Origin: BOG-931 sp963761525
Lineage (GTDB): Bacteria > Pseudomonadota > Alphaproteobacteria > Rhizobiales > Xanthobacteraceae
Reading direction: 5' to 3'
DNA length: 64,000 nucleotides
NCBI GenBank assembly: GCA_963761525.1
Contig: CAVXHG010000002.1
Location: 1 to 64,000, forward strand
The position numbers and the translations under genes are program-made. Under the pieces are notes generated by a model. The model was not told where the DNA came from. It worked only from the letters and a program-made list of their open reading frames with translations, and did not search any database. Shown here piece by piece: positions 1 to 9,469 of the stretch. Numbering within the stretch: the stretch's first letter is position 1; every line of letters starts with the position of its first letter.

Positions 1-133
1 ACAGCGGACATTAATCAGCGCCGTCCGGGAGGGGTGTCTGCGCCGTAGTGCAAGGACTCTATTGGGTTCGGCGGACGTTATGCACGGCCAAGAAGTCCGT
101 TCAGCGTGCAGGAATGCATGGGAAATGCACGCC

Positions 134-2551
134 TCACTGACGCGCGTTTTGAAGTCTACGGCAGTCCAGCCTCGGCACATTCCCGCCCTTCGCACACAAG
201 GTGGGCAAATAGGGCGCTACGTCTTGCGGGGAAAAAAGCGGCAGCAGATGAACCAAAAACTTGGTAAGGCCATCGTACCTGAGGGCGATTCGATCGATGA
301 TCTCAGGCAACAGTGGTTTCAACATCTGAGCGGTTGCCGGTTGCGGGCCATTGAAGTCGACTGATGACGTGAAGGCGTGTTGTTTCAGCAGGCTATGGAT
401 CAGTTCGATATCGTCCTGGCTCAGCTTACCGCTTTTGATCCGGGCGTTCACGAAGTCTGCGACCAGCACCGATTGTGTCATCGAAATGAGTGTAGCGGCG
501 CCGTAATCTTGGTTGATGATCGCGTCAACGGTGGCTCGATCATCTTCTGAAACAGCAAGCGCGAAGCGGTCTTTCCAGGGTGTCGGCTGGATCGTCAGGC
601 TATAGCGTCGATCGAGCATGTCGAAAGGCTCAGCAGAGCTTTTGGGAAAAGGCTCGGTTGCAATAGCCAAGCAGCTGAAACTTGACTCGCATGGTCGGCT
701 TGCGAAGGTAAACGGCAGTGTTGGCAAGTTGGCGACGAGTGTTGTTTTCACTTCAGCCGGCACTGATCGATCGCCGCGCCTTTCCATGATCGTAACGGTC
801 GTTGGCCCCTGTTGAATGCCGATTGCCGCGGTATCTCGGCTTGGCTCGGTATGGCGGCCACTATTGTCAACAATTGACAAAGTCACGTCGGCATACGGGC
901 TGTCGACCGCATCTTCGACGAGACATCGGCCGCCTAGAACATCGCGAACAAAGGCGGCCTCGATAAGGGTCAAGGTGTCTGGGCAAGTCTCTCGATGCTC
1001 GAGTTGAAATCGCCACCATTTTGTCGCAACGAAGGCTTGGAGGCTTGGCGCGCTGGCAACAGGTTTTAACTCTCGTACCAAACCGCCGGGATCGAGGGCA
1101 AAAGCTCGGCCTGGTTTAATGACGATCGTGCCGTTCTGCACGCCGGCCGCGAATGAATCCGGGTAGCTCTTCACCAAGACGTAGTCGGCGTTGCTTTTGA
1201 AGAGAAGTTGCTGACAAAGATCTTCGCACGGCGGCGTGGGATGGTTGCGGTCATGCTCATGCCATCGGCTGTTGTTGCTCCAGTAAGCGTAATCGTTGGG
1301 AAACGGCAGAACGAATGAACGCGGTGAAGGTATCGTCGTTGGGTCGGTGTGATCGGCCGCGACCAGCCGGTCCAACAGATGTTCGCCGATATAATGCGGC
1401 AGCGCGCTTGCCAGAACGAGGCCGACCGCCGCGGTAGCGCCTGCGAGCAGCCTTCTCTGAAGCAAGCGATTGATGAAATAAGCAGGCAACAGCGCGGTTG
1501 AGTAATAGAGGAGGGTCGGCGGCACAAAAAGAATCGACCCGAGAAAGATATGCAGGACGACACCGAAGAGCGTTGAGGCGTCTACCATCGCTGCCAGCGT
1601 CAACCCGGCCAAAACACTGAAATAAATCAGGAGGCCGCGTGATATGATCGGTCCCCAATCGCCGTTCTTGTTTGAAAGAACCGGTTCTCTCGTCACGTTC
1701 GCGTTCTGCGGGATTGGCGATGACGGCTGTTGAGGCCCATTGTTCGGCTCGGCTGTGATCGGGCTGGCCGGCGGTGCTATTGCCGAGCCAGAGCCTATCG
1801 CAGCATCGGTCGCCGGCTGGGCTGACAATAGCGTACCCAGACGCGAGACCGCGACGGCACCGACAAACATGATCACGGGTTCAGGCCAGCCAATCAGGCC
1901 GTCGTGCTGACCTTCCATCGGAATCCAGAGGACTAGGTCGCCGACCTTGTAGATCAAAAAGAGACCGACGGCCGCAATGACGACGCTGACCCAGATTTCG
2001 AAGCGGCGTTGCAGGCCGACGACAATCGCCAGGCTGATATACGCCAAGTACGGTAGAACCGAGCCCAGCAGGGTCACCGGTCGGCTGATGAACGTGTAAT
2101 GCACGCTGTCAAACGCGAACCAAAAATTGATGCCGTGACTTGGGAAGAGCCCAATCAGGCTAACGCTCGAGCAGAGTGCGGCGCCGGCCAGAATGGCATA
2201 ACCAAGCCAGAAGACTGTCCGTCGGCCTGTTATCATCTCGAGGAGGTAGAGGGCGGCAGCGCCTGCGATCGTGTTGGCGAGAATTCCTTCCAAGCCCGGC
2301 ACCACCGGCTCCGGCAGCACCGGTCTGGAGTAGACGTCATAGAGCGTGTGAGCTGTCCAAAATATGGCAGGTATGGCGAGGCCAATGCCGACCCACGGCG
2401 GCCCGCGAAGGCCACGGCCGATTCTGATGACGCCGACAATGGTGAGAACGCCGGCGGTTGTCGCGAACAGCCAATAAAACGGATAGAGGCGCGATCCAAA
2501 TAAGATCACCGCAAGGACGATGGCGGTGATGACATATGAGCGAGGCGGCAT
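134..2551 (-). CDS. Large multi-pass membrane protein of unknown function
   Basis: This 805-residue protein is not recognised as a member of a named family. Residues 1 to about 245 contain roughly seven hydrophobic segments. A Pro/Ser/Asn-rich linker follows (about 250-300), then three or four more membrane segments (about 305-395). The last 400 residues look soluble and probably lie outside the membrane; they hold several cysteines, including a CEDLC motif near residue 440. The ATG at 2551 directly starts the first membrane helix, without a cleavable signal peptide. No co-directional partner is adjacent; the next gene upstream is separated by more than 500 bp. That it is a real gene is supported by its length and coherent topology. 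Function is unknown. Confidence 0.72.
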   Translation of the reverse strand: MPPRSYVITAIVLAVILFGSRLYPFYWLFATTAGVLTIVGVIRIGRGLRGPPWVGIGLAIPAIFWTAHTLYDVYSRPVLPEPVVPGLEGILANTIAGAAALYLLEMITGRRTVFWLGYAILAGAALCSSVSLIGLFPSHGINFWFAFDSVHYTFISRPVTLLGSVLPYLAYISLAIVVGLQRRFEIWVSVVIAAVGLFLIYKVGDLVLWIPMEGQHDGLIGWPEPVIMFVGAVAVSRLGTLLSAQPATDAAIGSGSAIAPPASPITAEPNNGPQQPSSPIPQNANVTREPVLSNKNGDWGPIISRGLLIYFSVLAGLTLAAMVDASTLFGVVLHIFLGSILFVPPTLLYYSTALLPAYFINRLLQRRLLAGATAAVGLVLASALPHYIGEHLLDRLVAADHTDPTTIPSPRSFVLPFPNDYAYWSNNSRWHEHDRNHPTPPCEDLCQQLLFKSNADYVLVKSYPDSFAAGVQNGTIVIKPGRAFALDPGGLVRELKPVASAPSLQAFVATKWWRFQLEHRETCPDTLTLIEAAFVRDVLGGRCLVEDAVDSPYADVTLSIVDNSGRHTEPSRDTAAIGIQQGPTTVTIMERRGDRSVPAEVKTTLVANLPTLPFTFASRPCESSFSCLAIATEPFPKSSAEPFDMLDRRYSLTIQPTPWKDRFALAVSEDDRATVDAIINQDYGAATLISMTQSVLVADFVNARIKSGKLSQDDIELIHSLLKQHAFTSSVDFNGPQPATAQMLKPLLPEIIDRIALRYDGLTKFLVHLLPLFSPQDVAPYLPTLCAKGGNVPRLDCRRLQNARQ

Positions 2552-3090
2552 CGCGATCTCCGTCGTCTCAGAAACGCCGAAGCGATACAGCCGTATCGTT
2601 CATGGGACGGTGTGTAGCGAGAGCCTAGCGACTCTGCGACGCATTCGTTTACGCGACCTTAAATGCCAGCCAACCCGCTTGCGCCACGCGTTTGATGTTT
2701 ACCGGTTTCTTAGTTGCCGCGTGTTCGCTCTTTGCGACCGCAGCAAAATGAGCTTATTCATTTAATCTGTCTTGGCTTGGTTGTTGAGGCGCACTGGAAG
2801 CGTTGCTGGTAAATCCAGCGGATGCCGAGCAGCATCGACCTGATCGTCTGAGCCTCGGGGGCGCTGCAGATGTCAGTGATCGCCATGCTTTCGGCGGCGG
2901 CCCGACGGTCATGCCCCTTCTAACGGGGTAAAGGCAACAGCGAGGGCTCTGGCGGGATGCCGTTCGGTCGCTATTGAAAATGGCCCTTAGCGTCGTTTGC
3001 CATTCTACAATAATTCTGTCGCTTTTGGGCCGAAGCGGACATCAGGCCGAACTTATGAGTGCACGCGCCAGATGCGCGCTGAACCGGTCG
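2552..3090. other. Intergenic stretch, no firm gene
   Basis: About 540 bp lie between two minus-strand genes. I see no convincing gene. The best coding-like stretch is a minus-strand frame at 2758-2886 that would encode a 42-residue peptide starting MAITDICS. I do not recognise it and it may be a remnant. Near 3032-3045 the sequence contains the AAGCGGACAT motif that recurs in other gene-free parts of this window. Confidence 0.4.
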
Positions 3091-4817
3091 TCAGGAGACC
3101 TGATTTCGCGCGGTCCCCTCGGTAGGCATGCCAGCCAGGGGCGCCAAAGGATTTGGCGCCTTGGCTGGATCGCCAGCGCGCGCCGCAAGATAAGAATGCA
3201 AAGCCGCAACGACCTGGGCGCCTTCGCCGACCGCGGCGGCAACCCGTTTCACCGAACTGGCGCGAACGTCGCCGATGGCAAAGACGCCGGGGCGAGCTCG
3301 TTTCCAGCAAATGGCGATCGAGGCCGGCCTCCGCGCCGGTCAACACGAAACCTTTGGGATCGAGCGCAATCCCTGAACCGGCGAGCCAATCGGTATTCGG
3401 CTCGGCGCCGATGAAAAGGAACAGATGCCGCATCGGTTCGGATTTCTCTTCGCCGTTTGCTTGCCGGTAGCACACCGTTTCCAGGATTCCGTTGTGCCCC
3501 TCAAGGCGCGCGATCGATGCGCGTGTTACGACCTCAATATTGGCGTTGCTCTTCGATGCGGTCGACCAAATAGCGCGACATTGTTGCGCCGAGATCGGCG
3601 CCGCGCAGGATCATCTTCACCCTGGCGCCCTGGCCGGCGAGATAGACTGCGGCCTGACCCGCCGAGTTGCCGGCGCCGACCAGCGCAATGGCCTGATTGG
3701 AACAGAGCTTTGCCTCGAGCGGCGAGGCCCAGTAGTGCACGCTCGACGCTTCGAAAGCATCGAGATTTTGCACGCCAAGCCTGCGATAACGTGCACCGCT
3801 TGCAATGACGACGGCGCGTGCGGTGACGTGTTCGCCGTTCTGAAGCCGCAAGACGAAGCGGTTGCCGTCCTCGCCCAATGCGCTGGCCTCATCGGGGATC
3901 GCCATTTCGGCGCCGAACTTCTGCGCCTGGTTGTAGGCGCGCGCCATCAGCGCCAGGCCGGTAATGCCGGTCGGAAAACCAAGATAATTTTCAATTCTGG
4001 CAGATGCGCCAGCCTGGCCACCAAAGGCGCGGCAATCGAGCACCAGGACCGAAAGGCCTTCGGAGGCCGCATAGACGGCGGTCGCAAGCCCTGCTGGTCC
4101 GGCGCCAACGACGGCGACGTCGAAAACCCGCAAGGGGTCGATCGGGCCAACGAGTTCAATGCAGCGGGCAAGCTCGTCTTCACTCGGATTGCGCAGCAAC
4201 TGTCCGCTTTGACAAAGAACGATCGGCAATTGCCCCGGATCGACGTGAAAGCGCTCGATCAGCGCTTTCGCGTCAGGGTCGGTGGTTGGATCGAGCAGGC
4301 GTTGGGGGTGGCCGCTGCGCCGGAGGAAAACCTGCAATCGCAGCACGTCGCCATTGTCCGCATGGCCGACGATGATGGGTCCTGCCTGGGTTTCCAGAAG
4401 ACCGACGCGACGCAGGATCAAGGCACGCATGATCCGTTCGCCGAGATCGGCCTCGGCGACGAATAAGGAACGCAGCCGGTTCGGTTGCATGACCAGCGCT
4501 TGCACAGGTTCGATCGCCGTTGCGTCGACCAAAGCCGGACGGCCGGCCATCTGCGCCAGTTCGCCGATGAATTCGCCAGGCCCATGGCTGACGATTGTTT
4601 GCACGCTGCCGGAGGCCTCACGATGCGTAATGTCGACCCGGCCCGAAAACAGGATCATCAGGCCCGGGCCGATCTGGCCGGCCGCCAAAAGCGTTTCCCC
4701 CGCGGCGAAAGTCTGGGTTTCGCCGAGGTGCCGCACGCGCTCGATCTCGATCGGATCGAGCGTGGGAAACATCTGATCGTGACGCCGTTCAATCAGCGTC
4801 TGAGGTGAGGATGTCAT
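3091..4817 (-). pseudogene. cNMP-binding thioredoxin-reductase-like FAD oxidoreductase, two frameshifts
   Basis: Conceptual joining of three frames gives a protein of about 570 residues. It has an N-terminal cyclic-nucleotide-binding fold (about 15-140), a thioredoxin/glutaredoxin-like segment (about 145-225), and a FAD/NAD(P) pyridine nucleotide-disulfide oxidoreductase module with GAGPAG and GAGNSAG dinucleotide motifs and a C-terminal IGD motif. The first reading frame stops at 3534; the protein resumes one base out of register there and shifts again near 3285, ending at a TGA at 3091. Where thioredoxin reductase carries its CxxC pair, this protein reads WASP, so it should not be a classical disulfide reductase. 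All other motifs look intact, so the lesions may be sequence errors. A perfect palindrome lies immediately upstream of the start. Confidence 0.8.
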
Positions 4818-4830
4818 TTTATTCCGCCGC

Positions 4831-4869
4831 CTAGACCTGATCCGATCAACTTGATCGGATCAGGTCTAG
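4831..4869. repeat. Perfect 39-nt palindrome
   Basis: A perfect inverted repeat has 19-nt arms (4831-4849 and 4851-4869) around a single C, built on the core GATCCGATCA. It sits 14 bp upstream of the start of the flavoprotein gene and next to a second dyad element at 4881. It would form a very stable hairpin in RNA or a cruciform in DNA. It could be a terminator-like stem, part of a mobile palindromic repeat, or an operator. Confidence 0.8.
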
Positions 4870-4880
4870 CTTTCAAGTTG

Positions 4881-4930
4881 GAGCACGATCTTTACGGAAA
4901 ACCGGAAGTCCACTTTTCCGGATCGTGCTC
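4881..4930. repeat. Intergenic palindromic repeat, copy 1
   Basis: The ends GAGCACGATC and GATCGTGCTC are perfect inverted repeats, with an inner CGGAAAA/TTTTCCG pair and a CCGGAAGTCCAC centre. Related copies lie at 45501-45549 and 58530-58605. The design matches the small dispersed palindromes I associate with Bradyrhizobium-type genomes, which is recalled knowledge and not a search result. Confidence 0.75.
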
Positions 4931-4961
4931 TAAAATGCTTGGCCTGCGGATATATGGGAAC

Positions 4962-5689
4962 TCAGTGGAAATACTGCCCGCCGTTTGCCGTCAGCGTCGC
5001 GCCGGTGATCAATCCGGCATCGTCGGCCGCCAGGAATACCACGCAGCGCGCGATCTCCTCCGGCTCGCCGAGCCGCCCGATCGGAATCAGCGGCAGGATG
5101 TTCTTTTCCAGCACATCCTTCGGCACCGCCTGCACCATCTCGGTGTTGATGTAGCCCGGACAGATCACGTTGACGGTGATGCCGACTCTGCGCGTTCTCC
5201 TGCGCGAGCGCCTTGGTGAAGCCGATCTCGCCGGCTTTGGCCGCCGAATAATTGGTCTGGCCGAACTGGCCCTTCTGGCCGTTGATCGAGGAGATGTTGA
5301 CGATGCGGCCGAACTTGCGCTCGCGCATGCCTTCGATGACGTTGCGGCGTCATGTTGAACAGCGAGCCGAGATTGGTGTTGATCACGGCGGTCCATTGCT
5401 CGAGCTTCATGCGATGCAGCGTTGCATCGCGGGTAATGCCGGCATTGTTGATCAGCACTTCGATCGGTCCGAGTTCGGCCTCGACCTGCTTGATGCCGGC
5501 CGCGCAGGCATCGAACGACGAGACATCCCACTTGTAAACGGCGATGCCGGTTTCGGCCTTGAATTTCTCCGCCGCCTCGTCGTTGCCGGCGTAGTTGGCT
5601 GCAACCTTATAGCCTGCTGCCTTGAGCGCCTTGCTGATCGCGGCGCCAATGCCGCGCGTACCGCCCGTCACCAACGCAACGCGTGCCAT
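4962..5689 (-). pseudogene. phaB: Acetoacetyl-CoA reductase, two frameshifts
   Basis: This is a short-chain dehydrogenase/reductase that reduces acetoacetyl-CoA to (R)-3-hydroxybutyryl-CoA for polyhydroxybutyrate synthesis. The N-terminus carries the TGGTRGIG cofactor motif and NNAG. The middle, in a second frame, carries SSINGQ and the catalytic YxxxK as YSAAK. The C-terminus, in a third frame, runs from CPGYI to the typical PhaB ending TANGGQYFH. Single-base shifts near 5352 and 5188 break an otherwise normal protein of about 240 residues. It lies downstream of phaA on the same strand, with an inverted-repeat element between them, and phaR lies divergently beyond phaA. All catalytic motifs survive, so sequence error is as likely as true inactivation. 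Confidence 0.87.
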
Positions 5690-5710
5690 AATGATCCTCC
5701 CTGATCATTC

Positions 5711-5792
5711 GTCATGCCCGGCTTCACGCCAGGCATCCAGTCTTTCGATCCAGCTTAAAGACGTGGATGGCCGGGACAAGCCCGGCCACGAC
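5711..5792. repeat. Intergenic dyad repeat between phaA and phaB
   Basis: Outward segments reading GTCATGCCCGG and the inverted GGCCGGGACAAGCCCGGCC-type core form a long imperfect dyad. Similar GTCATTGC/CCGGCCATGACG elements occur at 19898-20058 and 20786-20860. It lies between phaA and phaB and could form an mRNA processing or stability hairpin. Confidence 0.6.
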
Positions 5793-5824
5793 CCCCGATT
5801 GATGTGAAAACAGATACTCGCTGT

Positions 5825-7001
<1,177 letters not shown>

Positions 7002-7181
7002 GGGAAATCCTTCCGAGCTTCGGGGTTGTGACGTGGCAGCGATGGCGGGCTTTGGCGCTTTATTGTTACCCTATGTCATAAGGAGGCGACCGGCCCGCGA
7101 CAAGATGCGGGGGGCATCACAAAACGGTAGCCCCGTCCTCCGAAAATGCCTACTTTAACAGGTACCGAGGCGAACGCTGCA

Positions 7182-7781
7182 ATGTCTGATACCGCAACGA
7201 CCAAGTCTGCCGAGCCCATCACCATCAAGAAATACGCCAACCGGCGGCTCTACAATACCGGCACCAGTACCTACGTCACGCTCGAAGACCTCGCCTCGAT
7301 GGTCAAGGCCGGCGAGGATTTTGTCGTCTATGACGCCAAGACCGGCGAGGAGATCACCCGCTCGGTGCTGACCCAGATCATCTTCGAGCAGGAGAACAAG
7401 GAAGGGCAAAACCTGTTGCCGATTACCTTCCTGCGCCAGCTCATCCGCTTCTACGGCGACAGCATGGGCATGCTGGTGCCGCGATATCTCGACATCTCGA
7501 TCGCGTCGTTGACGCGCGAGCAGGAAAAATTCCGCAATCAGATGGCGCAGGCCTTCGGCGGCAGGCCGTTCGGCGCCCTCGAGGAGCAGGCCCGGCGCAA
7601 CATGGAAATGTTCGAGCGTGCCTTCGCCATGTTCACGCCGTTCTCGAGACCCGGCGGTGCCACCGGCACCGAAGCGGAGCCGGAGAAGGTGGCGCCAAAG
7701 GGCGGCGATATCGACGATCTGAAGCGGCAGCTCGAAGAGATGCAGCGCAAGGTCGATAAACTGAGCGGCAATAACGACTGA
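7182..7781 (+). CDS. phaR: Polyhydroxyalkanoate synthesis repressor PhaR
   Basis: PhaR is a PHB-granule-sensing transcriptional repressor of phasin and pha genes. The N-terminus has the diagnostic PHB/PHA accumulation regulator DNA-binding domain with KKYANRRLYNTGTS, followed by a conserved middle region (residues about 55-130) and a variable acidic tail that ends in a short coiled-coil-like helix. The ATG at 7182 was chosen over the upstream ATG at 7146 because family members start just before the KKYANRRLY motif and the extra 12 residues are not conserved-looking. It is divergent from phaA, which is the usual regulator/biosynthesis arrangement. The gene is intact, unlike its two broken neighbours. 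It ends directly against the convergent GGDEF-EAL gene. Confidence 0.95.
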   Translation: MSDTATTKSAEPITIKKYANRRLYNTGTSTYVTLEDLASMVKAGEDFVVYDAKTGEEITRSVLTQIIFEQENKEGQNLLPITFLRQLIRFYGDSMGMLVPRYLDISIASLTREQEKFRNQMAQAFGGRPFGALEEQARRNMEMFERAFAMFTPFSRPGGATGTEAEPEKVAPKGGDIDDLKRQLEEMQRKVDKLSGNND

Positions 7782-9335
7782 TCAGGCGGCGGCGGTTTCG
7801 GCTTCGATAACCGCGAGCGGCGCGTTGCCCTGCTGGGCCGACAACAGCTTCGGCACCTGGTCTCCCGGTACGGCTCTGCCGTACAAAAAGCCCTGAGCCT
7901 GATCGACGCCGTGCTGCATCGCAGCCGTAGCCTGGGCCTCGGTTTCGATGCCTTCGGCGGTGACAAACAAATTCAGGCCTTTGCTCAGACCCACCATGGC
8001 GCGAATGAACACCGCGCTTTCGCCGGTCGTGACCAGCTCGGCGATGAAGCGCTTGTCGATCTTGAGTTTGTCAAAGCGCAATTCGTAGAGGTGATAGAGG
8101 CTGGAATAGCCGGTGCCAAAATCGTCGATGACGATGCGCACGCCGGCATTGCGCAGGGTCTGGATGGCGTGACGGGTGGATTCCAGGTCCTCCACCAGCG
8201 CGCTTTCGGTGATCTCGGCTTCGAGACGATGCGCCGGCAGGCCGGTATCGCGCAGCACCATGAGAATGGCATCGGCAAAACTTCTGTCGCTGAATTGCGA
8301 TGGCGAGAAGTTGAACGTCAGCGAAATCTCTTCCGGCCAGGTTGCGGCTTCGCGGCAGGCATCGCCGAAAAGCTGCCCGGAAATAACGTCGAGGATGCCG
8401 AGTTCTTCGGCGAGCGGGATGAAAGTATCCGGCAGGATCAGGCCGCTGACCGGATTGTGCCAGCGCGCCAGACTTTCGAAGCTGACAATGCGGCGGGTCT
8501 TCAGATCGACGATGGGCTGGTAGTACGGCTGAAGCCCGTTGCCGCCGACCGCCGCCCGCAGATCCTTTTCCAGAAGCGACCGCTCGCGGATATGAGCGTC
8601 CATCTTCGGATCGAAAAAGCAGAACTCGGTATGAATGGTCCGGGCGCGCGACAGCGCGACGTGGGCGCAACGGAGCAGTTCATCGACGGTCGCGTGTCCG
8701 CGGCCGGTCTGGGCGATGCCGACGCTGGCGCCGAGAGAATGCGCCTCGATGCCGATCTGCACCGGCCGCTTGACCGCTTCGACCAGCGTGCAGGCGATCC
8801 GGCGCGCGCTGTCGGGGTCGCTGCCGGCGAGGCAGAGCGCAAATTCGTCGTCACCGATGCGGGCGAAGATGTCGCTGCCGCCGGCGCGCTCGCGGATTCG
8901 GGAGCCGATCTGCAGCAGCGCTTCGTCGCAACCAACGTGTCCATAAACCTCGTTGAGCTTCTTGAACTGATCGATGCCGAGCAGCAGGACGCTCATCTTG
9001 TTGTCGGAATTTTTCAGCGCGGCGCTGACGTCGATCTGGAACTGGCGCCGGTTGGGCAGTTGCGTGAGCGGATCGCGCATCGACATGGTTTGCGCGCTCA
9101 TCTCGGCGGCCACGCGTTTGGCGCGCTCGCTTCGCTGATCGCCGATCCGCCGGAGGCTGAACAGCACCAGCGCCATGCCGAAGAAATAGAGGAAAGACGG
9201 CTTTTCAGCCTGGATGCCGAAAATGAGCTGAAGCAGCGTCATGCCGCCCCAATCCGCCACCAATTTATAGGTGAGGAAAGTGATCGAGAAGATCACCAGA
9301 ACGTCGGTGAGTTCCCGCGCAGATGGCGCAGACAT
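7782..9335 (-). CDS. Membrane-anchored GGDEF-EAL protein (cyclic-di-GMP turnover)
   Basis: This 517-residue protein has two N-terminal membrane segments (about 10-65), a GGDEF domain (about 95-245) and an EAL domain (about 260-505). The GGDEF signature reads GDDEF, with the second Gly replaced, so cyclase activity is doubtful. The EAL domain keeps its metal and catalytic residues: the signature Glu appears as ESLARW, followed by ITESAL, DDFGTGYSS and a KIDKRFI lysine. It is therefore more likely a cyclic-di-GMP phosphodiesterase. The ATG at 9335 was preferred to the far upstream start at 9596, because the longer form would overlap the next gene and add an Arg-rich non-domain leader. A related protein lies upstream on the same strand. 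Confidence 0.9.
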   Translation of the reverse strand: MSAPSARELTDVLVIFSITFLTYKLVADWGGMTLLQLIFGIQAEKPSFLYFFGMALVLFSLRRIGDQRSERAKRVAAEMSAQTMSMRDPLTQLPNRRQFQIDVSAALKNSDNKMSVLLLGIDQFKKLNEVYGHVGCDEALLQIGSRIRERAGGSDIFARIGDDEFALCLAGSDPDSARRIACTLVEAVKRPVQIGIEAHSLGASVGIAQTGRGHATVDELLRCAHVALSRARTIHTEFCFFDPKMDAHIRERSLLEKDLRAAVGGNGLQPYYQPIVDLKTRRIVSFESLARWHNPVSGLILPDTFIPLAEELGILDVISGQLFGDACREAATWPEEISLTFNFSPSQFSDRSFADAILMVLRDTGLPAHRLEAEITESALVEDLESTRHAIQTLRNAGVRIVIDDFGTGYSSLYHLYELRFDKLKIDKRFIAELVTTGESAVFIRAMVGLSKGLNLFVTAEGIETEAQATAAMQHGVDQAQGFLYGRAVPGDQVPKLLSAQQGNAPLAVIEAETAAA

Positions 9336-9469
9336 CGCCGCGACAAGTCTTTTACGGAAATCACGCAAACGGCACCTGTCAAAAGGCGACAGTTGGCAGA
9401 CAGACTTCTCTTTTTCATGAATCTGAATGCTCGAAAGTCGCTTCAGAAACAATTTACCTAAAGCGCCCG

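Noticed and set aside
7911..9461. Long plus-strand frame opposite the GGDEF-EAL gene
   Set aside because: It is a GC-rich shadow frame; the minus strand has full GGDEF and EAL motifs.
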